Positions 21,811 through 30,297 of a stretch of 64,000 nucleotides of DNA are shown piece after piece. The position numbers and the translations under genes are program-made. The DNA comes from Ilumatobacteraceae bacterium (GTDB lineage: Bacteria; Actinomycetota; Acidimicrobiia; Acidimicrobiales; Ilumatobacteraceae). Location of the stretch: contig JAHENF010000011.1 in the NCBI GenBank assembly GCA_024643255.1, positions 5,084 to 69,083 of the forward strand, given 5' to 3'. Every line of letters begins with the position of its first letter. Position 1 is the stretch's first letter. Below the pieces are notes generated by a model. The model had not been told where the DNA came from, ran no database searches, and saw only the letters and a list, made by a program, of their open reading frames with translations.

Positions 21811-22249
21811 GAAGCACCGTCACGGTGAGCGCTCCGTTCGGCGCCTCGTAGGTGATGGTCGCGCCCGCTTCGGCTCCGTCGAGGACCGTGCCGAGCGGTG
21901 ACGACGCGCTGATCACGTCGGCCCCTTCGACCTGCTCCTCCATGTTGCCGATGAGGTAGCGCTCGGCATCGTCTTCCGAATCGCCCTCGTACACGACGGT
22001 GTAGATGAAGGCACCTTCGACGATCTCGGCATTCTCCAGCAGGTGTTCGAGCTGACGGATCCGGCCTTCCATGTGGCCCTGTTCGTCCTTGGCGGCGTGG
22101 TAGCCGGCGTTCTCCTTGAGGTCGCCCTCTTCCCGGGCGCGCTCGATCTTGTTGGCGACGTCGATCCGACCGCGGGTGGTCAGGTCGTCGAACTCGGCCT
22201 TCAGACGTTCGTAGGCCGCTGGGGACAACTGCACTGCTGCCATGGTCAT
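21794..22249 (-). CDS. greA: Transcription elongation factor GreA
   Basis: This 151-residue protein rescues backtracked RNA polymerase by stimulating transcript cleavage. The N-terminal coiled coil carries the acidic tip (IERAREEGDLKENAGYHAAK, with Asp and Glu), and the C-terminal FKBP-like domain runs from about 80. Two starts three codons apart (ATG 22249 and ATG 22243) are both possible. It is divergent from leuB and heads the three-gene operon. Confidence 0.95.
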   Translation of the reverse strand: MTMAAVQLSPAAYERLKAEFDDLTTRGRIDVANKIERAREEGDLKENAGYHAAKDEQGHMEGRIRQLEHLLENAEIVEGAFIYTVVYEGDSEDDAERYLIGNMEEQVEGADVISASSPLGTVLDGAEAGATITYEAPNGALTVTVLRVEQA

Positions 22250-22329
22250 CGCAGGATACCGGCCGGCTCGGGTGCCTGCCCGGACTCGCCCTGTGAACGG
22301 AACCCGCTGCCTGCGTAGGCTCGCCGCCC

Positions 22330-23322
22330 ATGACGCACAACATCGCAGTGATCGGCGGAGACGGGATCGGGCCGGAGGTGACCGCGGAAGCCATCAAGGT
22401 GGTCAGGGCGGCGGGTGTCGACATCGCGACCACCGACTTCGATCTGGGCGGCGCGCGGTACCTGCGCGACGGCGAGATCCTGTCCGATGAGGTGCTGGCA
22501 GAACTGCGGGCGTTCGACTGCATTCTGCTCGGCGCGGTGGGAACGCCCGAGGTGCCGCCCGGTCTCATCGAGCGTGGCCTCCTGCTCAAGATGCGGTTCG
22601 AGCTCGATCTCTACATCAATCAGCGGCCGTTCGTGGGGACCGCGCCGGGTGGCGACACGCCGCACGACTTCGTGGTGATCCGCGAAAACACCGAGGGGCC
22701 GTACGTCGGTGAGGGTGGCGTGCTGCGCCGGGGAACGCCACTCGAAGTGGCGACGCAGGGCTCGGTCAACACCCGCCACGGTGTCGAACGGTGCATCCGG
22801 TACGCGTTCGACTTGGCGTCGTCGCGTCCTCGCAAGCACCTCACGCTCGTCCACAAGACGAATGTGCTCGCGTTCTCCGGCAACCTCTGGGAGCGCACCT
22901 TCAACGAGGTCGCCGCCGACTACGCCGACGTCGCCACCGCGTACAACCACGTCGACGCGGCCTGCATCTACTTCGTGCAGGACCCGCACCGCTACGACGT
23001 CATCGTGACCGACAACCTGTTCGGCGACATCCTCACCGATCTCGGTGGTGCGGTGTCGGGCGGGATCGGTCTCGCCTCGTCGGCCAATCTCAACCCGGCG
23101 CGCACCGGTCCGTCGATGTTCGAGCCGGTCCACGGTTCGGCACCCGACATCGTCGGTACCGGCAAGGCCAATCCGACAGCGGCGATTCTCAGCGCGGCGC
23201 TGATGCTCGACTTCCTCGAGGAAGGCAGCGCCGCCGACCGGATTCGAGTGGCGTGTGCCGATCCTGTCACCGGCAGCACCACCGACGTCGGTGACGCCAT
23301 CGCTGCCCGCGTGGGAAACTGA
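22330..23322 (+). CDS. leuB: 3-isopropylmalate dehydrogenase
   Basis: This 330-residue NAD-dependent beta-decarboxylating dehydrogenase has [13 protein letters not shown] at the N-terminus, a [13 protein letters not shown] substrate loop, [12 protein letters not shown], the catalytic HKTNVL, and [19 protein letters not shown]. It is shorter than enterobacterial LeuB (about 360), like actinobacterial forms. It may also act on erythro-3-methylmalate from the citramalate route. ATG 22330 follows TAGGCT (22316-22321) by 8 nt. Confidence 0.93.
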   Translation: MTHNIAVIGGDGIGPEVTAEAIKVVRAAGVDIATTDFDLGGARYLRDGEILSDEVLAELRAFDCILLGAVGTPEVPPGLIERGLLLKMRFELDLYINQRPFVGTAPGGDTPHDFVVIRENTEGPYVGEGGVLRRGTPLEVATQGSVNTRHGVERCIRYAFDLASSRPRKHLTLVHKTNVLAFSGNLWERTFNEVAADYADVATAYNHVDAACIYFVQDPHRYDVIVTDNLFGDILTDLGGAVSGGIGLASSANLNPARTGPSMFEPVHGSAPDIVGTGKANPTAAILSAALMLDFLEEGSAADRIRVACADPVTGSTTDVGDAIAARVGN

Positions 23323-23326
23323 TCTC

Positions 23327-24244
23327 ATGCCCATCACACCGACCCCGAAGATCTGGATGAACGGCGAGCTCGTCGACTGGGAGAAGGCCCAGGTCCACGT
23401 GCTCACCCACACGCTGCACTACGGGACCGGCGTGTTCGAGGGCATCCGCGCCTACGAGACCGACGAGGGTCCCGCCGTGTTCCGCCTGACCGAGCACATC
23501 GAGCGGCTGTTCAGCTCGGCGCAGATCATGGGCATGGAGATCCCCTACACCGTCGATGAGCTGATCACCGCGACCAAGGAGACGGTCGCATCGACGGGTC
23601 TCGAATCCTGCTACATCCGACCCATCGCGTACTTCGGGTACGGCGAGATGGGGCTGAACACGTTGCCGTGCTCGGTCGACGTGTCGATCGCCTGCTGGCC
23701 GTGGGGCGCGTATCTCGGCGACGACGCCGTCGAGAAGGGTGTGCGGATGAAGATCTCGTCGTGGACCCGCCACGATCACAACACGATGCCTCCGGCCTCG
23801 AAGACGACGGGCAACTACGTCAACTCCTCGCTCGCCAAGGTCGAGGCGCTCAAGGCGGGTTACGACGAGGCGATCATGCTGGCGCCGAACGGTCTCGTCG
23901 CCGAGTGCACCGGCGAGAACATCTTCGTGGCGCGTCACGGCAAGTTGCTCACGCCGCCGCTGTCGGCCGGCGCGCTCGAAGGCATCACCCAGAACTCGGT
24001 GTCGACCATCGCGGCGGACCTCGGCTTCGAGGTCGTCGTCGACAACATCGCCCGCAGCGATCTGTACATCGCCGAGGAGGCATTCGTGTGCGGCACCGCC
24101 GCCGAGGTCAGCTCGATCAATTCCGTCGACGACCGCAACATTCCGTGCCCGGGCCCGATGACCTCGGCCATCGCCGAGGTGTATCACCAGGCGATCCGCG
24201 GCCAGGACGCCCGCTACAAGGATTGGTGCGAACTCGTCCGCTGA
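23327..24244 (+). CDS. ilvE: Branched-chain amino acid aminotransferase
   Basis: This 305-residue fold-type IV PLP enzyme has THTLHYGTGVFEGIRAY, the catalytic Lys in PPASKTTGNYVNSSLAK, ECTGENIFV and CGTAAEVSSI. It performs the last step for Leu, Ile and Val. It begins 4 nt after leuB, forming a two-gene operon. The class is the ~305-residue BCAT group I type. Confidence 0.94.
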   Translation: MPITPTPKIWMNGELVDWEKAQVHVLTHTLHYGTGVFEGIRAYETDEGPAVFRLTEHIERLFSSAQIMGMEIPYTVDELITATKETVASTGLESCYIRPIAYFGYGEMGLNTLPCSVDVSIACWPWGAYLGDDAVEKGVRMKISSWTRHDHNTMPPASKTTGNYVNSSLAKVEALKAGYDEAIMLAPNGLVAECTGENIFVARHGKLLTPPLSAGALEGITQNSVSTIAADLGFEVVVDNIARSDLYIAEEAFVCGTAAEVSSINSVDDRNIPCPGPMTSAIAEVYHQAIRGQDARYKDWCELVR

Positions 24245-24300
24245 CGAGTCTCAGCTCGACCACCCCACGAACCCCGCCCAAACGGGCCTCCCAACCCCGA

Positions 24301-24345
24301 AATTCGGAGCGGATGTTGCGCTGAGCGACAACCCCGCTCCGAATT
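24301..24345. repeat. 45-bp dispersed palindromic repeat, copy 2
   Basis: Reverse-complement orientation relative to copy 1 at 973-1017. With flanks, the element has two perfect 21-bp arms (24292-24312 and 24334-24354) and a 21-nt loop that can itself pair (GTTGCGC with GCGACAAC). It lies 3' of ilvE, where it could terminate the leuB-ilvE transcript, and 5' of the LLM oxidoreductase gene. Confidence 0.85.
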
Positions 24346-24398
24346 TCGGGGTTGGTTCGGGGTTGGGGCGGGGTTCGTCGGGGTTGGGGCGGGGTGGG
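24346..24398 (+). repeat. G-rich irregular repeat next to palindrome copy 2
   Basis: Units of the form GGGGTTGG and GGGGCGGGGTT fill the space between the palindrome and the LLM oxidoreductase promoter (TACGGT at 24400). It parallels the G-rich tract beside copy 1 and has the G-run spacing expected of a G-quadruplex. Confidence 0.55.
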
Positions 24399-24411
24399 TT
24401 ACGGTCGGCGG

Positions 24412-25368
24412 GTGGGGCTGAACGTGGGGATGTGCTTCGACCGGAGTCTTCCTGCGCCGTTCGTGGTCGAGGTGGCCGAGGCGCTCGAGGCGTCGAGTGT
24501 CGATCAGCTGTGGGTGATCGAGGACTGCTTCTACACCGCCGGTGTCAGCCTTGCGGCGACGGCGCTGGCTCGGACGTCGTCGCTCACCGTGGGCATCGGG
24601 ATCTTGCCCGCCGTTGCCCGCAACCCGGCGGTGACTGCGATGGAGCTGGCGACGCTCGCCAACCTGGCGCCGGGTCGTCTGCTCGCCGGGATCGGTCACG
24701 GGATCCAGGAGTGGATGGAACAGATGGGCGCGCGCACGTCGTCGCCGCTCACGACGCTCGACGAGGCGATCACGATCGTGCGTCGGCTGCTGCACGGTGA
24801 GACCGTGACTGTCGAGGGGGCAGAGTTCTCGATGCGCGAGGTGGCGCTCGATGCGCCTCCGACGTCGGTGCCGCCAGTGCTCGCCGGTGTGCGCGGCCCG
24901 AGGTCGCTGGCGTTGGCGGGCCGGGTGGCCGATGGCATCGTCCTCGCCGAGGGCGCGGGGCCGACGTACGTTGCTCAGTCGATCGCTCGTGCCGGGAACC
25001 CGGACTCCTTCCGGGTGTCGGTGTTCACGGCGCTCGCGGTCGGCGACGATGCCAAGGAGATGCGTCGCATCATGGCACCGTTCGTTGCCGGGATCATCGA
25101 CGGCACGAACCCGGCACCGAACGCTCACCCGCACATCGAGGAGATCCGGGAGCGCCACGCTGCACGAGGCATCGACGGCATTGCCGACATGCCGGCGGAT
25201 TGGTGGACGGAACTCGGCGCCATCGGCACGTTCGCCGACGCCGTGCGCCACGCCGAGGCGCTCGCCGATGCAGGTGTCGACGACGTGGCGTTCTTCCCGG
25301 GCCCGACCGTCGAGCTCGCCCGCGAGGACCTCGCACACGTGACCCGCCTCGCCGCCGCTGTCCGGTGA
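24412..25368 (+). CDS. LLM-class F420-dependent oxidoreductase
   Basis: This 318-residue luciferase-like TIM-barrel protein has WVIEDCFYTAGVSLAATALARTS in sections, LTVGIGILP, LAPGRLLAGIGHGIQEWMEQMG and VPPVLAGVRGPRSLALAGRVADGIVLAEG. These are hallmarks of the F420/FMN flavoprotein family. The substrate is unknown. GTG 24412 was chosen because TACGGT lies 6 nt upstream and the longer frame enters the G-rich repeat. Confidence 0.88.
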   Translation: MGLNVGMCFDRSLPAPFVVEVAEALEASSVDQLWVIEDCFYTAGVSLAATALARTSSLTVGIGILPAVARNPAVTAMELATLANLAPGRLLAGIGHGIQEWMEQMGARTSSPLTTLDEAITIVRRLLHGETVTVEGAEFSMREVALDAPPTSVPPVLAGVRGPRSLALAGRVADGIVLAEGAGPTYVAQSIARAGNPDSFRVSVFTALAVGDDAKEMRRIMAPFVAGIIDGTNPAPNAHPHIEEIRERHAARGIDGIADMPADWWTELGAIGTFADAVRHAEALADAGVDDVAFFPGPTVELAREDLAHVTRLAAAVR

Positions 25369-25457
25369 CCGGCGGTTCGATCGAGCCGACCCGCCGAACG
25401 GTGCGCCGGAATGTCCACGTCCGTGGAGGGCTTCCTGCAGCTCGCTGATGACGGCGC

Positions 25458-26054
25458 TCAACACTGCACGTCCGGATCGATCGGAGACGTGCCGGTCAGG
25501 AGTTCGAAGCCGCCCGTGAGGGAGGCGCACGATGCATCGCGCAGGTTCACGAATGCCGGGCGCTCGTCGAGCAACCCGATCGCGACGATCTCGGCGGCCT
25601 GTTCGGTGCCTCGATCGAACCAGTCCTGTTCGCGATCGTTCCAGTTGTCGGCGCCACGGAGGTTCATGAACGCCGCGGCAGTGGCCTCGGAGACGTTGAC
25701 GTCGATCCACATGTGGGCCATCTCGTGGACGACGACATGACGCCGATGGAGCAGCTCCAGGGCTGGGTCGGGATTGTTCTGGCAGATGCGGATCCGGTGT
25801 CCCTCGCTGGGGGTGCACCTCCCCTTGTTCCCTCCGCACGACTCGGATGAATCGTGGAACGTGATCACCATGTCGTCCGGCAGCACGAGGCCTGCAGCGG
25901 CGTACCTCGCCGCTGCCCAGTCGACGACCGTGGACGCGGCCGCTGACGGGGCGGTTGCGGGTGCCTCGGCCGGGGTGCTCACATCAGGAGTCAGCGCGGA
26001 AGCGGGAACGACCGAGGTGGCGACCATGACGATGGTGACGAACGAGCGGTGCAT
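25458..26054 (-). CDS. Secreted HExxH putative metalloprotein
   Basis: The protein has 198 residues with a cleavable signal peptide (about 1-22, ending near ASA). An Ala/Pro-rich linker is followed by a compact domain with CGGNKGRC and the zinc-binding-like VVHEMAHMWIDVN (HEMAH) in the middle, then a downstream Glu in EQAAEIVAIG that could be the third ligand. Two more Cys near the C-terminus suggest disulfides. This looks like a small gluzincin-type peptidase or a relative, but I do not recognise the family. Confidence 0.65.
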   Translation of the reverse strand: MHRSFVTIVMVATSVVPASALTPDVSTPAEAPATAPSAAASTVVDWAAARYAAAGLVLPDDMVITFHDSSESCGGNKGRCTPSEGHRIRICQNNPDPALELLHRRHVVVHEMAHMWIDVNVSEATAAAFMNLRGADNWNDREQDWFDRGTEQAAEIVAIGLLDERPAFVNLRDASCASLTGGFELLTGTSPIDPDVQC

Positions 26055-26176
26055 GCAAGCACCGTCCGCCTCGTCGGCCAAGGATCGCTGACGACTTGCC
26101 TGCGATCGGGCAGTGCCCGGGTCAGCCGCCCGCAACCGTTTCTCTACCGCGGGCCCGGGGAGGCGAAAGAGGGCGG

Positions 26177-26231
26177 AAAAACGAAAGCGCCCCGTCGGGT
26201 GACCGGCTTGCGCCGGCGCACCCTTCGGGGC
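26177..26231 (-). terminator. Rho-independent terminator of the candidate ncRNA
   Basis: On the minus strand GCCCCG, GGGTG and CCGGC arms pair in series around a GCAA tetraloop with two small internal bulges. TTTCGTTTTT follows immediately. No protein gene on the minus strand precedes it, so it most likely ends a non-coding transcript. Confidence 0.85.
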
Positions 26232-26836
26232 TGCTCGTGGACAGGTCCACCACTGGTCGAACGTCGGGCGTTAGCCTTCGACTCGACCTGTTCACATCGC
26301 CCGTCTCGCCTTGCGGCGTGGCGGGCGATGCCGCGTTTCGGACTCGGCACCAGTTTCCTGGCCCCGACCCCGTTGGCACCGTTTCACGCTGACCCGGTTG
26401 CCCGTGCCCTCGGTCCTGGTGCCAATCGGAACCGACTTCGCTGAGTCCAGTTGGGGTGGCCCCAGTTCCTTCGGCTCCTCAACCACAGCTCCGTTGCCCA
26501 CCGGCCGTCCGAAGACGCCCCGTGAACCCGATCGCCTCGCCGCACCGCCCGTCGGCCACGGGTTGCCCCGTACCCTCCGAACGCTCCAGCAGGTCCCCGT
26601 TTCCGTCGCCCACCCGAAGGTGAACGTCGGCCCGGTCTGACCCGACTCCTGCTCCGGTCTCCCGGGGCAGTCGCCGACTCGTCGTTGCCGCCGACCTCCC
26701 GAAGGAGTCCGACAGCCCGGTCCGAGGTGGCCGTGAACACTGTCCGTGCTCCGAATCCGCTTTCGCCTCGTGGGCGGTGTGGGCTGGGCCGAAGCCCCCT
26801 CCTCACCGCCCCGGTCGGCATGCGCTCTCCGGAACG
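26177..26836 (-). ncRNA. Candidate large structured non-coding RNA (~660 nt), family not recognised
   Basis: This stretch has no plausible protein gene but many nested minus-strand hairpins. 26772-26811: 8-bp outer stem with an inner GGGC-UUCG-GCCC. 26611-26622: CACC-UUCG-GGUG. 26558-26571: ACGGG-GCAA-CCCGU. 26506-26517: CGUC-UUCG-GACG. 26295-26330: 9 bp plus 4 bp capped by GCAA. GGCACCAG (26416-26423) can pair with CUGGUGCC (26346-26353). C(UUCG)G and GNRA loops are stable only as read on the minus strand. A promoter (26843-26871) and a U-tract terminator bracket it. I did not find by eye the conserved RNase P RNA (GAGGAAAGUCC, ACAGAA) or tmRNA (tag, T-loop) signatures, although one GUGAAACGGUG string recalls RNase P. 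Confidence 0.7.
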
Positions 26837-26842
26837 AGCATC

Positions 26843-26871
26843 AGTAAAGACGGCGGAAAACCCCTGGTCAA
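26843..26871 (-). promoter_or_regulatory. Promoter of the candidate ncRNA
   Basis: On the minus strand TTGACC (26866-26871) and TTTACT (26843-26848) are separated by exactly 17 nt. The predicted start is near 26836, directly before the first hairpin. This is the best sigma-70-like promoter I found in the window outside the copper operon. Confidence 0.7.
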
Positions 26872-27005
26872 GAGGTATTTCGAAAAACACAGGGTTATCC
26901 ACGAAACTTCTTCGTTACCCCCAGGATTCCCGCCGTCGTCCACCCGTTGCCCACCGTTCATGCACAGCGACATGCACAGGACCGGCACCTTTCTGGGCCG
27001 CGCGG

Positions 27006-27034
27006 TTGAATCCTCGGCCCGCGGCGGCTTCAAT
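27006..27034 (+). promoter_or_regulatory. Promoter of the cimA leader
   Basis: TTGAAT (27006-27011), 17-nt spacer, then TTCAAT (27029-27034). The leader-peptide ATG is 8 nt further on, so transcription would begin at or next to the leader start codon. The 200 bp between this and the ncRNA promoter holds no gene that I can support. Confidence 0.6.
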
Positions 27035-27042
27035 GGTGGGCG

Positions 27043-27084
27043 ATGTCGAACCAACACTGCGCCGCCATCATCATCATTCTGTAG
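27043..27084 (+). CDS. Isoleucine leader peptide of the cimA attenuator
   Basis: A 13-codon frame reads MSNQHCAAIIIIL and then TAG. Four consecutive isoleucine codons (ATC ATC ATC ATT) plus one leucine codon end at the stop. It is followed by a 10-bp hairpin and a terminator-like stem before cimA, whose product starts isoleucine synthesis from pyruvate. Architecture matches the leuA leader in this window. Codon content and context are the evidence; no homology can be used at this length. Confidence 0.82.
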   Translation: MSNQHCAAIIIIL

Positions 27085-27107
27085 AACACGTGGACCCCCA
27101 CGTGTTC
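27084..27107 (+). promoter_or_regulatory. cimA leader hairpin beginning at the leader stop codon
   Basis: GAACACGTGG pairs perfectly with CCACGTGTTC around the loop ACCC. The first base is the last base of the leader TAG, exactly as in the leuA leader, so a ribosome stalled on the Ile codons would block its 5' arm. Confidence 0.75.
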
Positions 27108-27110
27108 GTC

Positions 27111-27134
27111 GAGCCGCCCTCCGGGCGGCTCTTT
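27111..27134 (+). terminator. cimA attenuator terminator-like stem
   Basis: GAGCCGCCC and GGGCGGCTC form a perfect 9-bp stem with the loop TCC, followed by TTT and then CAGTTCT. The U-tract is short, so termination may be partial. It lies 19 nt before cimA. Confidence 0.75.
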
Positions 27135-27153
27135 CAGTTCTCGGGAGCAATTC

Positions 27154-28746
27154 ATGCGACACGTCGAAGTCTTCGACACGACACTGCGAGACGGCCTCCA
27201 AGTGGAGGGGGTGTCGGCGACCGTCGACGACAAGCTGCGCATCGCCGAGCAGCTCGATCTGCTCGGGGTGCACTTCATCGAGGGCGGCTGGCCCGGTGCC
27301 AACCCGAAGGACATCGAGTTCTTCGCCCGCGCCCAGAACGAACTGCACCTCACCACGTCGACGCTCGTCGCGTTCGGCTCGACCCGTCGCCCGCGCGGCA
27401 AGGTCGACGACGACGCCACCCTGCGCAATCTGATCGAGGCGAACACGTCGGCGGTGTGCATCGTGGCGAAGAGCTCCGAGTACCAGGTGGTCGAGGCGCT
27501 CCAGACGACGCTCGACGAGGGCGCCGCGATGATCGCCGATTCGGTGAAGTACCTCCACGGTGAAGGCCGCATGGTGCTCGTCGATCTCGAGCACTTCTTC
27601 GACGGTTACAAGGACAACGCCGAGTTCTCGCTCCGGGCGATCGAGGCCGCGGTGGTCAACGGCGCCTCGCACCTCGTGCTCTGCGACACCAACGGTGGCA
27701 CCCTGCCGAGCGAGGTCTACCGCATCGTCGCCGATGTGAAGGCGCATGTCGGTGACGACGCGATCATCGGCATCCACTGTCACGACGACACCGGGTGCGC
27801 GGTCGCCAACTCGATGGCTGCCGTCGAGGCCGGCGCCGGACACGTCCAGGGCACGCTCAACGGTCTGGGAGAGCGCACCGGCAACACCAACCTCACCACG
27901 GTGATCCCGAACCTGCAGCTCAAGCTCGGGTACCAGTGCCTGCCCGAGGGCCGCATCGAGCGGCTCACCTCGGTCAGCCATCACGTCGCAGAGACGCTCA
28001 ACCGCGCCGTCAACCCGCAAGCCCCGTACGTCGGCTCGTCGGCGTTCGCCCACAAGGCCGGCCTCCACGTGTCGGCCATCGTCCGTGCCAAGGACGCCTA
28101 CGAGCACGTCAACCCCGAGCTGGTCGGCAACGGCACGCGTTTCGTGGTGTCGGAGATGGCCGGTCGGGCCACGATCCAGATGAAGGCCGACGAGATCGGC
28201 ATCGAACTCGACGGCGCACAGATCAACGAGGTCGTCGACGACCTGAAGCGTCTCGAACACGAGGGCTACCACTTCGAGGCGGCGGATGCCTCGCTCGAAC
28301 TGCTGATGCGCCGCGCCGCCGGCCAGGTTCCCGAGTTCTTCCGGGTGGAATCGATGCGGGTGATCACCGACGAACTGCCGGGCGGCGACTTCTCGACCGA
28401 GGCGACCGTCAAAGTGTGGGTCGGCAGCGGCGACGACGCCGAACGGCGCGTCTGGGTCGCGGAGGGCAACGGCCCGGTCAACGCGATCGACACCGCACTC
28501 CGCAAGGCCGTCGGGACGATGTTGCCCCAGCTCGCCGACATCCACCTCACCGACTACAAGGTGCGGATTCTCGACGGTGCCAGCGCGACCGGGTCGACCA
28601 CTCGAGTGCTGTTGTCGGCCACCGACGGCACCCGTGACTGGACCACGATCGGAGTCAGCCCGAACATCATCGAGGCGTCGTGGCGGGCGCTCGAGGACAG
28701 CCTCGTCTACGGCTTGCTCCATCGGTCGCTGCGCAACGAGGACTGA
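27154..28746 (+). CDS. cimA: (R)-citramalate synthase
   Basis: This 530-residue HMGL-like condensing enzyme has the TIM-barrel metal site FDTTLRDGLQ at the N-terminus, IHCHDDTGCAVANSMAA, GTLNGLGERTGNTNL, and HKAGLHVSAI in the middle. A LeuA-type dimer regulatory domain follows (about 395-520). Length, DTTLRDG(L/T)Q and absence of the LeuA N-terminal extension place it with CimA (TIGR00977-like), which joins pyruvate and acetyl-CoA. It therefore supports threonine-independent isoleucine synthesis. GGGAG lies about 7 nt before ATG 27154. Isoleucine attenuation is predicted. Confidence 0.92.
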   Translation: MRHVEVFDTTLRDGLQVEGVSATVDDKLRIAEQLDLLGVHFIEGGWPGANPKDIEFFARAQNELHLTTSTLVAFGSTRRPRGKVDDDATLRNLIEANTSAVCIVAKSSEYQVVEALQTTLDEGAAMIADSVKYLHGEGRMVLVDLEHFFDGYKDNAEFSLRAIEAAVVNGASHLVLCDTNGGTLPSEVYRIVADVKAHVGDDAIIGIHCHDDTGCAVANSMAAVEAGAGHVQGTLNGLGERTGNTNLTTVIPNLQLKLGYQCLPEGRIERLTSVSHHVAETLNRAVNPQAPYVGSSAFAHKAGLHVSAIVRAKDAYEHVNPELVGNGTRFVVSEMAGRATIQMKADEIGIELDGAQINEVVDDLKRLEHEGYHFEAADASLELLMRRAAGQVPEFFRVESMRVITDELPGGDFSTEATVKVWVGSGDDAERRVWVAEGNGPVNAIDTALRKAVGTMLPQLADIHLTDYKVRILDGASATGSTTRVLLSATDGTRDWTTIGVSPNIIEASWRALEDSLVYGLLHRSLRNED

Positions 28747-28786
28747 ACCGACCTCACCACGATGGTCTCCTGCTAGAAAGACATCG

Positions 28787-29311
28787 ATGGCCGCCCCCAG
28801 ATTCAGCCCGGTTTCCCCGACCGATCGGACTCGCTACTACGAGTCGCCGGAGCATGTGCCCGAGGCCTGGACGCCCGACCGTCCGGGCGAGATCGACGGA
28901 TTCCAGCCGGAAGGTCGCCAGCTCGGCGCCCAGGGCCCCGACCAGGGCTTCGCGCTGCTGATCGCCGGTCGGCTGCGTCCGAAGTTGCAGCTGCAGCCCG
29001 GCGAGCACGCCGACGACGTGATCCACGGGTGTCTCGGTGTGGCGTTGCGACGTGCGTCGTTGTACTCGCGGGCGCCGGTCGTGCACGACCTCACGATCGC
29101 ATTCACGATCTGGGGCTACTACGACGCCGCCGCGCCGGCCGAACTCGTCGAACGCCGCGCGCCGCTCTTCGAGGGCCTGCGCCTCGTCGCACACCACTAC
29201 ACCGAAGCGCGCGTCGTCGCCGACATGGTGCCCGAGTCGACGCTGCGGATGACGCCGGCACAGGTCGCGGCAGCGTATCCGGCCGACTGGCGCGAGCTCG
29301 TCGGCGCCTGA
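28787..29311 (+). CDS. Hypothetical protein
   Basis: This is a 174-residue soluble protein that I do not recognise. It starts with a Pro-rich stretch naming no motif (PEAWTPDRPGEIDGFQPEG), then GFALLIAGRLRPKLQLQPGEHADDVIHGC and an alpha-helical C-terminus ending TPAQVAAAYPADWRELVGA. No signal peptide or membrane segment. It reads like an actinobacteria-specific conserved protein. Codon bias toward G/C at third positions supports that it is coding. It lies 41 bp after cimA in the same direction. Confidence 0.65.
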   Translation: MAAPRFSPVSPTDRTRYYESPEHVPEAWTPDRPGEIDGFQPEGRQLGAQGPDQGFALLIAGRLRPKLQLQPGEHADDVIHGCLGVALRRASLYSRAPVVHDLTIAFTIWGYYDAAAPAELVERRAPLFEGLRLVAHHYTEARVVADMVPESTLRMTPAQVAAAYPADWRELVGA

Positions 29312-29330
29312 CGGCACGCATCGACGAACC

Positions 29331-30251
29331 GTGACCTCTCGTCGCACACTCGCGACGGACGGGATCGACCTGCGCGCCACGATGCGGACCATCGGGACGT
29401 ACTCGCGCGATCCGACGACTCGGTGGGCGCCGAATGGATTCGCCAAGGCGGTGCTCACCCCCGACGGTCCGGGCACGATGCAGCTCACGTGGGACCGCTC
29501 GGGCCAGGTCTCGGCCGAGGCCTGGGGGAGTGGTGCCGCGTGGCTCATCGAGCGAGCGCCTCACTGGGTCGGCCTGCGCGACGACCTGACGGGCTTCGAT
29601 CCGTCGCTCCATGCCGTGATCGCGGAGTGGTGGCGTCGTCACCCCGGACTCCGGCTGGCCGCCGTCGGGGTGATCTGGCAGGAGCTGTTGCTCGTGCTCC
29701 TCGGCCAACGGGTCACGACCGAAGAGGCGCTGAAGAGCTGGGTGCGGATCGTGTACGAGTGGGGCGAGCCGGCCCCCGGACCGTGTGAGCTGCGCCTCCC
29801 GCCGGCCCCCGACATCGTGGCCGAGAAGTCGTATGTCGACCTCCATCGCTTCAACGTCGAGCGCCGACGCGCGGACGCGATCCTGCTCGCGGCGCGGCGC
29901 GCCAACCGTCTGGAGGAGGCAGCCAGGATGGCGACGCCCGATGCACTCGTGCGGCTCACCGCGCTGCCCGGGCTGGGCGCGTGGACGGCGACGTCGGTCG
30001 TCACAGCGAGCCACGGCGACCCCGACACGGTCGTGCTCGGCGACTACGGACTGCCGACGATGGTGAACTACGCCTTCACCGGTGACGCGCGGCGCGTGCC
30101 GGCCGAGGAGGGTGGCGACGAGCTGATGTGTCGGCATCTCGCTCCCTGGGCGGGGCATCGTCAGCGGATCATCCGTCTGATGTTCACCGTCGGTGTCACC
30201 GTGCCCCGACGGGCACCACGCTCGTTCAACCCCGACATCCGACGCATGTGA
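29331..30251 (+). CDS. AlkA-like HhH-GPD DNA glycosylase
   Basis: The protein has 306 residues. The helix-hairpin-helix LTALPGLGAWTATSVV (about 205-220) is followed by the catalytic Asp region (DTVVLGDYGLPTMVNY), as in base-excision glycosylases of the AlkA/HhH-GPD superfamily. An N-terminal domain with WAPNGFAKAVLTPDGPGTM precedes it. The likely role is removal of alkylated bases. No Cys-rich iron-sulfur tail is present. The start is GTG 29331. Confidence 0.85.
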   Translation: MTSRRTLATDGIDLRATMRTIGTYSRDPTTRWAPNGFAKAVLTPDGPGTMQLTWDRSGQVSAEAWGSGAAWLIERAPHWVGLRDDLTGFDPSLHAVIAEWWRRHPGLRLAAVGVIWQELLLVLLGQRVTTEEALKSWVRIVYEWGEPAPGPCELRLPPAPDIVAEKSYVDLHRFNVERRRADAILLAARRANRLEEAARMATPDALVRLTALPGLGAWTATSVVTASHGDPDTVVLGDYGLPTMVNYAFTGDARRVPAEEGGDELMCRHLAPWAGHRQRIIRLMFTVGVTVPRRAPRSFNPDIRRM

Positions 30252-30297
30252 CATGGATCGCAGGATCGGCGTCGGGTGACCGTGGAACAATTGTCAC

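Noticed and set aside
26384-26902. Open reading frames of 100-170 codons on both strands over the gene-free region 26050-27150
   Set aside because: They lack recognisable domains, are rich in Arg/Gly/Pro as expected from random GC-rich DNA, and clash with a dense set of paired stems ending in a terminator. Structured RNA explains the region better.
26895-26903. TTATCCACG, a DnaA-box-like sequence
   Set aside because: Only a single good match; no cluster of boxes, AT-rich unwinding element or dnaA/dnaN genes nearby, so it is not evidence of oriC.
27021-27031. GCGGCGGCTTC as antiterminator partner for the cimA terminator arm
   Set aside because: Complementary for about 7 bp, but it lies upstream of the predicted TSS at about 27041 and so would not be in the transcript.
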